Shown: positions 23,401 through 35,000 of the stretch, in pieces
Position numbering within the stretch: the first letter of the stretch is position 1
Layout of the letters: every line of letters begins with the position of its first letter
NCBI GenBank assembly: GCA_902729315.2
Contig: LR746281.1
Coordinates: 3,160,501 to 3,224,500, forward strand
Length of the DNA stretch: 64,000 nucleotides
Reading direction: 5' to 3'
DNA from: Spirodela intermedia
Taxonomy: Eukaryota > Streptophyta > Magnoliopsida > Alismatales > Araceae
Program-made: the position numbers and the translations under genes
The notes under the pieces: generated by a model
The model's input: only the letters and a program-made list of their open reading frames with translations
The model's database searches: none
Told to the model about the DNA's origin: nothing

Positions 23401-25203
23401 TGGAAGGCATTGCAAGTTAAACCAGCTCTAAGAATTCATTAAATGTTAATGAAAGTTCCTTGACTCAATATCTTTACATATCTCAACCACTTAGTAGGGG
23501 ACTTTTAAGATTTCTCCCTTGGTTTTATGTGGAGGAATTTTCTCAAGTTTGAGCTTGTAGTTAAGATACGGATAGTCATTTTCACTCATTTTGTTGTTGA
23601 GAATCCTTAGTAGGTAAATCACATCCGTAAGTTTTTCTATTTTTTTTAGATCTTCTAATATTAATTTTTCTTGAAGCAAATATAAATTCAAATTACTAAG
23701 AGATTGATACAATGTGTCTATTAAATAATTTGGATATCTTTGTGTGAAATTAGCATGTCTTTTCACTAAGATATTTTGTTCTTATCCGAATTGTATCAGT
23801 TCAAATCATTTTGAAGAAGATTTAGTAGCATGAACTAAGAATATATAATTTATGTTTTATAAACCAACAATTTGACCCTTAAAAATAATTTTAATAACCT
23901 TATATTAGACATGATTGTTTAGAAGATATATTAGAATATAATCTCAATACATAAAATGATGACTTTAATGATTCATAATAATAAAACTACTTCCTCATAT
24001 GTTATCATTAATATTTATAAATTAAACATTTCAAAATTAATGATACAAATTTGATCAATTTAATTAATGTTTATTCCATCTAAGTATACTGAAATAAATA
24101 TATGTGCACGAAATAAGATTGTGTCAACTTTAATACTCACATTTCACCTCACAAAATGTTGTTGATGTGAGTACCTGAATTACTATATTTCTCACTGAGA
24201 TATTTCCTGTAAATACTGATAATTTTCACAATAATATTTAACTTGATAATTCATTCTTTTAATTGGTCTTATATCTGTTTTTCATCATTAAAATATCATG
24301 TATTCAATGATCTAACATGTCTTAATTTAAAAAATATAATTACACTTAGGTTTAGTATTTTTCTTGAACATCTTAAAATTTATTGATCTTATTATGTCTT
24401 AATTTTAATCAAGTTGTTGATCAAGTTAGTGAGAGAGATGTGCAACTAATTCTACTTATGTTCTGGAAAAAATATGCAGAAAAATTAAAAGCATTAATGT
24501 CATGAATAAAATTTACATTAAATTTATATTTGATGCAAAGTATTGATATTGATAATGGGAACTATATTACCCTTGCTCAATATATTCCTTGCTTAGTGTA
24601 CACATAATTTTCTAATGCACTAGCCACTTTGTGCTTTTTATCAACTAATTTTAAATAATATTACCACATCTACTACTTTTTATTGTTAACATTCCATTGT
24701 GATGGAATAATCTTTTGCAATATCTATATATATATATTTTATTTGTGTTAGTTCATTTAATTGAACTAAAAGCACATGGTCTTTCATCTCACGATATACA
24801 TTAGCAAAGTTTCTACTACTTTTTTGAAAATATGTTATTAGAGGGTTCTGATTTGAGCTCAAGGCTAATCATTTGTTGTGAGATAAGTTATGATATATCA
24901 GCTTGTAAAGAAATGGTCCTATATTTCCTAAAATAGCAGTAAATATTTACTAATTAATTAGTGCTTAGTTGCTCTATAAAAACTTTGACATAATATCGAA
25001 GGATGTAGTTGCCCTTAAGAGACATGTACCTAATTTACTTGATAATATTGACTTTAATTAGTCTCTTAATGGTTGAGAAATAAAATAAACTGAATATGGT
25101 TGTAAAGCCCGTTTCACTCATTGGCCACTACTTTCTTTTAAATAATTGTAGCACAATTTGAAATCATCATTTGGAGTAGAAGCCTTTTATCATATAAGTT
25201 TCC
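20451..25203. other. Large AT-rich intergenic region
   Basis: After a GC-rich edge (20,460-20,990, with a short (ACGC)n tract at about 20567-20584) the DNA is strongly AT-rich. It has a (TCA)n trinucleotide repeat at about 21331-21357 and a TA run near 24723-24735. The longest ORFs (for example 23491-23766 on minus, rich in Lys, Leu and Asn) show no family resemblance. Decayed transposable-element DNA is likely but no diagnostic motif is visible. Confidence 0.5.
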
Positions 25204-25217
25204 AGAGAGAGAGAGGA

Positions 25218-25259
<42 letters not shown>

Positions 25260-25274
25260 GATAGAGAGAGAGAA
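25204..25274. repeat. (GA)n microsatellite
   Basis: GA-rich run interrupted by GGA and ATAGAGAG units, about 0.8 kb upstream of the VAD1-like start codon. Confidence 0.9.
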
Positions 25275-26055
25275 AGCTGTTGCTCGGTCCTCTTTTCTTA
25301 ACCTAACCTTTCCTTAGCCTCCTCACTTGCGTAGATGATGGCGACGGAAACGCGGCGAGTCCAGACAACTCTGACCTCGACCTGTCGGAAGTTCCGGACT
25401 GCCACGTAGATCAAGCGGCCCCCCCCGGGGCGTCAAGGTCGCTCTCAGTAAACTACCGGTCGTCGCAGCAGTGCGTGAGGAAGAGAAGGGTTTTAGTCTC
25501 TGTTGGCCTTGAGAACGACTCGGACCAATGAAAACGTGGCTTTCATGCGGCTCATCCCGCGTGTTATGGCGACGTATTAGCGCCTCGACGCAGTGTTTTA
25601 ATTATAGCCTTTAAAATTACGTCACTTACTATTCTACCAATATCGGTATTGAATTTAGATCCATGTACCTAAATATGCGGGCCGAGTGAGTTATCAGATG
25701 AAATAATGAACTTAATGGAGTGAAAACTAAATAGATAGAGTCTCAGGGGTACGAAAGAAAAAGTTGCGTATCCAGTTGAGCGGAGCGGCAACTGGACTGA
25801 ACATTGCCGCCAGTCCGGCGGAGCGGAGGATCTCTCCTCTCTCTCTAAATACTCCGCCCGAAGATCGGGCGACACGGCCGGCGAACGCTTCCAGTCCTCA
25901 TCCACCCACATTCCCCTTAATTTCGAGCCCTTTTTCTGCCTCTCTGCCGGTAAACGTGGGTTGCGTCTGTGTGATCGGTAGGCCTGTCTCCCTGCCGGCT
26001 GGTGGAAAGCTGATAACGAAGGGGGCTATTGAATTCTCGAAGGAGAGGGAGTGGC

Positions 26056-29000
26056 ATGGCTGTCGACAGCCCCGATGATTCGCATAAGGAAGAAGTTGGA
26101 CCCTCGGACCGCTCCCCTTCCAGCCGCCCCTTTTCTTTATCCGACGCAGACGCTGACATCATGGTATACCCTCTCTCATCGTGAATAGCATCATTCTCTG
26201 CTTCAAACTGATTTTGCAACTAGCCATGAGCCGTTGTGGCCGTCCACTGGTAATGGTGAACCTGATGGAGATTGCGGTTACAGACTCAGGTCATGTCTGC
26301 CAGGAGTGAGGAGTACCGGCTTCTTTTTCGTCTTCCGCATGATGATGTATGTGCTTCTCTTTTATTTTTTACACCTGTGTTAAGACGCTCCTTGGAACTT
26401 CTTCTCTTTTTATTTTTTTCCGTATATGTTACGATTACCAAGGGAGCAGTGTTTCAAGTCGTGCCGTGGATCAAAGGCTTACAATACTGGATTAAGCGCT
26501 TTAGGTGACTTTTATTTTGCGTGTTTCTATGGCAGGGTTCTTGAAGCTCAGCGAGCTTGTTTAATAAAATAATTCAATTTTTTTGCTTCAAATCAGAAAA
26601 AATTAAATTGTCCGTCTGCAACTCTGTTGCTGTTCGTATGATTAATAAATAGTTTTCGCAGCTACTCTGACCGTTCGGTAGATTTTTATTAGTATGACTT
26701 GAAATAGTACGAAATTTACCTCTCATCCTCAGAAAATGACTTAATTTATAAATGGAACCGTTGATCCATCAGTTCCTGGAAAACATATTCAATAACCAAT
26801 CTGATTTTTAGAACCAAATCGAATTTTTTATTTGTAGTGCTGATTTGGAAAAAAAAGTCAGCTGATTAAGATTTATTGAATCCCTATTTTCTGGGCCAGA
26901 TAAAAGATCCTGAAATACCCCGTTGAGATGCTTTAAATCAATTTTCTTCCTAATAGTATGTTTCATACCGAGACATGATCATTTTCACTTTGAATGTTTA
27001 TCAATAAGTACATCAAATCACGTCATTAAATATATGATATGGTGAAAATAGGCCATACTGAACGGAAGTGACACATTCATGGTCATTCCTATTTTAAAAA
27101 CATCTCTTGCACTCACTGATTCTGTCTACATTTACTTGCACATCCATTGAGACGCTCGTATTTCTGTAATTGCACATATTTCTCTCGGTTCAAATTGTCT
27201 GGAGGGTTATCTAAAAGACGAGACCAAATCTTGTGATCCCGTTTCTGTATCGAATTTTTTGCCACATTAACCATAAGTTTCCCGTTTCACTCAGATGTAG
27301 TTGTCGTTGCATACTGAAAACATGATATACTATGAGTTAAATCTTATGAGAGTTGAATGTAAAAGGAATAAATGCTCTGAAGTTACGATTTTCTCCCGAC
27401 ATCTCTTATATGGTGTCATTGTTATCTATAAACAAAGACTGAAGCTTATAAGTAGGTAGTCTCCTGTAAACTTCATTACTTCTTCTAGAGATGAGGATCT
27501 CCAAAACCCCATTGGCTCTGTAATGTCTCTATCTTTTGTAATGCAATAAACTGATTTTCTGTGAATGTATCTTTTTTGTCAAGTCTTTGGTGCCACGTCT
27601 GTCTCTGATCTTAATCGTGTCTGGTTTAAGGTAAACCTACATGGGTTCTAGTGGTTGGGTATCCAGCCTGAAATTTCTTCTAAATTTTTCCCACCAAATT
27701 TCTTTCACTAAATTCTGTGGAACATCGACATGTGGGCCTTGTGCTTCCCTTAGAATTAGGTAGAAAATGCGGGATTGCATATGCCCTGTCTTCTCATTAG
27801 AAAGTTATTTACCTATTAGCAATATACACCTCTGTCCCAATTAGCTCAACATGCGAGAATTTTCTTGAAGCACTTAGGATACGATCTTATATTTTTATCT
27901 TGTTATAGCAAGTATGATTTTTTATTTGATGCTGCAATGGAAAGTCGATATCTCTGGTGTTGATGATGCCAAGTCCTTCATTGTTGTTGAAAAAATGAGT
28001 TTTTTGGAATATCCTTTTTTGTGATGCCAAGTAATATCTCATATTCATTGAATATAATAAATAAAGACATGCGTATGTGTTAATATTTCTACTCTGGTCT
28101 CAAAAACCTCTTGCACAACTGTAACATCAACTAAGATGATAAATGTTTAACCAGTTCAAATGCTTATAATGAAACAATTCTTTCGTTCTCATTAACAAAA
28201 GATTTCTCCCAGACTTTCACCTTGCCCCATGTAAAAGTGAAAATCCTACCAGGCTTTAGTATCGGCATATTTTTCTTATTAATAATGGCTAAAAAAGAAC
28301 AGATAGAAGGTACAAAACAAAATTGTGAAGATAACTTTCGGTACCAAATGCTGGTTCCACTCTCACCATTCATGGAATGTAGTTAGAATGCCTTCAAGCT
28401 ATTTCTAGTGGTCCTCATCCTCGTCTAATCATGCCAAGGTTATATCAACATCCTGTCATGGGTGAACTATATCATGAGAATACAGAAGATAGAGAGTTTT
28501 CATATCAAGAATCATGGAGTTATTTTTTGTACCTCTTTGATCTTTTCCATACAGTCTCGTTCCAGTTTATTGATTAACTGAGCTTGCTTAGTTTAGAGTG
28601 ATGGAAACTTTTCAACAAGCTGATCATTAAATGTGTGTGGAGTTTAATGCCAGATTAATAATAATCTATCATTAAATTCTCTGATTGGCCAATTTTTTTT
28701 CTTTACTCTGAAGAATGAAGGATTGCGGGTCTCAAAAAACTTATGGAATATTCAATCTATTCAGTTGATCTCTGACTTTTTTGTCTATTGTAACATTGAC
28801 AGCATTTGGTTTTGATTTTTAGGTGCTTATCCAAGATTTCAATTGTGCAGTTCACGAGAATTTTCTTATTCAGGTAATTGTTTATTTCCTCTGTTGACAC
28901 TTCATCTTTGAAATCTGTTCTCCGTATTGGCCTAATACTGGCAGTCGAGCTCTTTCTCATTTTTTTCATTTGAAGATTCATCTGACAATTTTCTGTTTGA

Positions 29001-32000
29001 ATTTTTTATCAGGGCCATATGTACTTGTTTCTTCACCATATCTGTTTCTACGCCAATATTTTTGGGTTTGAGACAAAGGTATTCAAGTGATTCGTAGTTA
29101 TGACTTGGGACGGATTTTGATGGTCGTATATTTATGCAAGTATATCAGATTTTCACTAATTATTTAAAGCCATTTCATTGTGTAGTCATGTCTCTACTGA
29201 TAATACGCATGCATCATGAAATTTGCATGATGCATCTGATAGATCATGGCTACTGAGACGTTATTGAAAGGATCTTTTTGCTTCACTGAAATGAACACAG
29301 CGTTTCTCTTGCCATCTTGAAAAACATGGCTGATTAGTCTTAGATGATCGGTCTTCCCTCTTCCTCTTTTCTTGGTTTTGACTTCCTGACTACCTCGCAA
29401 ATTGTATCTGTAAAGGTGAAGAAGATAGAGTTGGTCACGAACATTTGATTATAACTCGGATTGACTTGGATTGATTCTGCTTCCTCTCCTACTAGCCTAT
29501 AGATGAACTAATTTTAGAAACAATATATTTCCTAAATCTGGGAAATCTGGGAAGACCTTTAAAAACTGTGATTTTTATGACTCAGCTGAATTAGCTCCAA
29601 GTCGTAAAATACTGGTCTTGTTTCATATCAGATCATGCTGTTCAGTGGACATTTTGTCATTCGACGGACATTTTGTTGTTCTGTTAGCTTTTATTCAATT
29701 TCAGGCTCTCATTTACCGCATTATATTTCTTATTGAGTTATGTTTCAAAGTTTTGGACTGCCTAATTTCTCACCCTGGTTTAACATGCTTTTATTGAATA
29801 ATGGGTTTCCTCACATACGTGTTTAAAATCTACGACAAATGTCTCATCCGGATTCAAGTTAATCAAGCCAGTTTTGTTCAGTCTTAAGTTACTAGTACCA
29901 AACGTCGATTTAAGGTCATGCCAATATACATGATACTGAAATTTTACTCCCTCTTCTAGTTCATTTTGTCATCTGCTATCGCCATGATCTTTAAATGCTT
30001 GACTTTGTTGATTTTGTAAGACCTGATTCAATGAATTTCATTTTCTACTTTAAAATGTTGTAAACTCGTTTCATTTTCTACCTTATTTTCGAAAAAGGTG
30101 GTTCATGTTGGTGCTCACCTCTAAACCTCTTGACATGTTGGTGTAGAATCTAAATTTCTTTGAATTTTTTTTGTAGAGAAAAATACCTTTTCGAGATGTT
30201 ACAATGGTTCAAAAAGCAAAAACTGCGGGTATATTTCCTAATGCCATTGAGATACTGGTCGGAGAAAAGAAGGTATCCTAGGAAGGACAGTAACTTTCTG
30301 AATTTTTTCAATATGCTGAACTGTGTTATTCTCATTTCAATGGAATAAGTATATTGCGTATTATCTAAGTATATTAGCATCTATAATAAATGAAACTGTC
30401 ATTTTTGCAGCACTTTTTTGGATCCTTTTTGTCCCGTGATGAAGCTTATCGACTCATCTTAGATAGATGGTCACAGCATAGTACTGATGCTGACAAACTT
30501 CTCAATAATCAGGTTCACACTTTGCTTTATGCTGCGCTATCTTTCTAATGTTACTTAGATAGTACTTTTACCTGTTTGTGAATGCTCCTTTGGTCAATTT
30601 GAGTAGTTTTATGTATTTTGAAAATATTAATTTTCAATTTAAATCTAATCCCGATTAGTATATTTGCTTGTATTTTATGGACGAGCTGTATATGCTATTC
30701 CGGAAAAGTATCTTTTACCATTCGCTGCTGGTAAGTCGTATTGTTAGTCAGTCTTTTTCCTGTATGTCTGTCGATCTGGAACAGTTTCTCTGGTGATCTC
30801 GGGTCTGATGTCTGCATTAGGGGACATTCTCTGTCTTTGTCAGGATTCTTTGTAAAAATGATGCGGAAAACTGGACAAATGGAATGCTGAGGCAAATGAA
30901 TATCAGTTACTTTCACTATATTTTCATCTTTGCAAAGAGAAGCTGATGAAGTAGATTGAGATCCTGATGTTGGGTCTAGTTTTGGCAAAGAGATCAGGGC
31001 TATTCTTTGGATACTGATGACTGCACCCCTGCAGCTTTGGTTATCATTATCATAAGATATATTTCCTTTTTCATGCCACTCTTTGTCAGTTATAGTCTTT
31101 TTATTTCCTAAGAATTGAAAGAATCATTTTGAGTGAATCTAGGATTTTATGTTTATATTCTCAGTCAGATTGAAGTTGCTCTATTAGTAGACTACTAAAA
31201 TACGACATTACAGAGAACGAAAAAATGAAAAATGATGAATGTCTGGCAATATTTCTTGGCTCCAGGGCATGGAGACCAAAATTTTTCTTGATTCACTTCT
31301 TGTGGTTTTCTCTTCATCCCTCTTCTCTCCCGAATTTTTTTCTTTCTTCTCATGTCAATGTGCTTTGAAGAGATAGTTTGGTCAAGTTTTGGGTTAAATG
31401 TTTGATGCAAATGTGACTTTTATATAGTTTTAAAAATACATTAATTTGTCCTGTGTTTTATCTACAAGCTTTCAATGCAATCAAGTAGAATTTCCTTGTT
31501 TTACAACGTTATTGTTCTTTTTATAATCCATGGAGATCTCTCTTATTCAGGATTCCAAATCTGAAAATGGTAGCGAGGAGAATGCTGTTATCGTGTTAGA
31601 AAGCAATGGGTTACCACAACCTAGCATTGATTTGAATTTTACTGAGAGGTATAACATTTAACTGGCATGTTTTGAATTTATTCATGATCCTATATTTTCA
31701 TGATGCACGAGGAATACGATTCTATTGGCGTCTTTAAGCTTATCTCTAATCGTAGTGCTGTATTAGTCTACCAGCCGGGCTTTCAGAAATCCAGGGAAAT
31801 GTTGTGGAACGTATTGCTGGCCCATCCAGTGGTGTGTCATCCACTTGGCAGATTGATGATGTTGATGCTCCTAAGGGTTAGTTGTATGACGTTATTGGTA
31901 CTTGCTTGCAAAGAATTTGGTTTTGATGTAATGTGATTCAATCTTATGATGCTCCTTTATTAGTTTTTATGCAATACCGACCATGTGTAATGATTTCGCT

Positions 32001-35000
32001 TACATCAATTTTTATCCCCTAATGCGTCCTCAGTTCTAATTTTCTTGATCATTATTTTACCCTAGATTTGACATTTGTATTGTTGTTTTTTGGCAGTGCC
32101 TGACCACTACACTTTTATTGATGAGGCAACATTTCCTGTAGGTTTATTTCTCTTCTTCTTGAATTCTTTCTGCTATTTCTTTTTTCTACTTAAATTCTGG
32201 ACTGTTTGTCCATGTAGATTACTATTGAGGAATTCTTCCACCATTTTTTTTCAAATGATGCCATCGACTTCTTTCAAACGTTTCGACGAGACTGTGGTGA
32301 CAGAGGTTTGTTTTATATCACATGTTGCTATTTGATGTGTAGCTTTTTCTGTGTACCTCAAGCATTCAGGATTTTCGTCCTTCAGATTTTCGATGCACTA
32401 CTTGGCGGCGGCATGAACAGTTTGGACATGTTCGTGATTTGTCATTTACTCATCCCCTAAAAATACTTTTTGGTATTATAGTTCTCCCGAGTCTTTCATT
32501 CTGTACCTTGAGATTTTTCTCTTTTATCTTTTTCTTTGCAACTATTCTCCTGTTCCAATAACTGTCATTTGTATTTAAGGCCCAAAATCTGGGAGTTGTC
32601 AAGAGAGACAGAATTTTCGTGCCTACAGAAACAGGTAATCCATCACTATGCTTCGTCACGAGCCACATGAACCACGTAGTTTGTTGTCTACTCCCGATTT
32701 TCTATTATGATAATCATATTACCTTTCATATCTTGGAATAGATATTATTTATCTTACTCAAGTACTTGGTATCATAGAAGAAAAAATCAGATGATGGATA
32801 GGATTATCAAGTATATGATTGTTCAGATGTACCTGCATTATGTTGTCGTGAAATCTGGATCAACGTCTGTCATCCATTTTTTTTAATTAATCCATGAAAG
32901 TTTCTTTATAATGCGGTAATTAATCTTTGATATAATGAAGCAAAAACCTAGATTTTTTTCTCCATACGTTGAATAAAACAATTGCTCGTGTTCACTGCAC
33001 TGGAGCTATGCATTATCAAGATGTGTAGCACGTTATGTATGATTGACAGCCTCTCAAGAAAGCTGATGAATAAGTTTCATCTGCACCTAGTATTTCTAGT
33101 TGATGAGGCTTAAATGCTCTCCGCCATTGTCACTAGAGTGCTAGATTAACCAAGTTGTCGGTGTGTTTGAAAAGAAATGTTAGCATATCCTTGTCATTGT
33201 GGCAACTACATCTGCATTTATTAAAATGCGATCTTGAATTAATCATGAGAATGGGCATGAGGTTTTCTTGGAAAGTGGCTTGTCAGCGCTAAAATTTTCC
33301 CGTTATTTTAGTCCCTGCTCTGCTGATAAAGAATCTTCTTTGCTAGTGTTGAGCAAAGCTTATAATAATATATACGTGTGCCCATTTGGACTTGTGGTTG
33401 ACACAGTTAGTTTAGATACTGACTAGAGCGAATGGTATCAGATGAACTTGTGTGAGGTGCATCAGTGAGTCTCATACTCTTTGGATTCTCATAAAACATT
33501 CTATTTTACTATGAAATCTTACTTTTTAATGCTAGATCCGTAAGTTTTTGAAGGATTAAGGCTAGATGATTTTTTTTTATTAGATCCTCAAATTTCATTG
33601 GGGCTTTTAGGTAAGATCCTCAAACGAGGTACAAAAATGACACTATTGTAATAGAAAAATAACATGACATTTGTTAGATAGAAAATGTTGGATCAAAGTG
33701 GAGGCGAAATCTCAAGTGTTCTTTAGTACAACACAGTGTGTCATTGCTTGCCCATCACAGCTAAGTCAAACCAATTAGCTTCATCAAAAATTGGTGAGCT
33801 GAGTTGTCTCCAAATGTTCCTTTTGTAGGAAGATCCTTTAGTGTAGACCCATGTGCATCTCACCATTTCCACAAATAGAGGATTAGCAACGCTAAAAATC
33901 ACACAACCAAAAATTATGCCCCTAGGCCTTCAGTTGCATTTTTTCCAGCCTTCATCGCTTCTTATAAAGCATATTAACACAAAATGCCCCTGGACCTCCA
34001 GTTGTATATTGTCGTTCAATGTGTGGTAGTCGTCTCATATTTTTCTTCGCTGATACAGTATTATATTGTCGAGCCTATTAATTTGATGTCTCTACAAATG
34101 ACAGAATGTCTCTGATTTGTCCCTCTGTACTTCGCTTTTTCTTAGGAATTCTTCTTGTTACATCTTCACTTATCTGCCTTCTTACACTATTTAGTATACG
34201 TATGGATAGATATTGACATTCATAATGGCAGACATCTGGTGATTGAAACATCGCAGCAAGTTAGTGACGTGCCCTTTGGGGACTACTTTCACGTTCAGGT
34301 ATGTTTCTGAAGCATTTGTCCCTCAAATGTTTTATTAGAAATATGAGGCTCTGGTAACTAGACTAGCAATCTCTTTTACTTATCATTTACCTAACTGCAA
34401 TTACATTGTTGCTGGTATTTCCTAATTGTAGCACTCCATGCTTCTTTCTCTTTTGCTATTTGGAGACAACATTTTGGGGCATGCCTTTTAGGAATATTCT
34501 ATTTTTTGTTCCATTCTACTGACACTGAGCGACTAATACTATGGCCTTACTGTAGCCGCATCATTCAGGAGACTTCACTGTTGATACTGAGCAATTCGAT
34601 GTGCTTTGTTTCAGGGACTTTGGGATGTTAAACAAAATTCTGCTGGAGAAAGTTGCTGCCATTTGAGGTTGTATATAAATGTAGCATTTTCTAGAAAGCT
34701 TTTGTGGAAAGGTACTACTGTTTTATTTTATAATGAAGAGAATATATCAATAGATCAATTTCAAGCTTTGTTTTCTGCTATGTACCCATTTTCGTTTCTT
34801 CATCACATAGTAGTGTGATAAGAAACTAGATCAAAGAACTATGAATAATTCGTATTAGATGAAAGAAACAATCTCTAGAACAGAAATACCAAAGATAAAG
34901 CACAGTAAAAGAACCCAGAACAGATGGAGGGTCGCATACAACCTTCCAACCCTTTCTCGTAGATGCATGAGATACTAACACTGATTTTTCTTTTCTCTCC

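Noticed and set aside
23491-23766. 91-codon minus-strand ORF in AT-rich DNA
   Set aside because: Lys/Leu/Asn-rich composition expected from AT-rich sequence; might be retroelement gag debris but no motif supports it.
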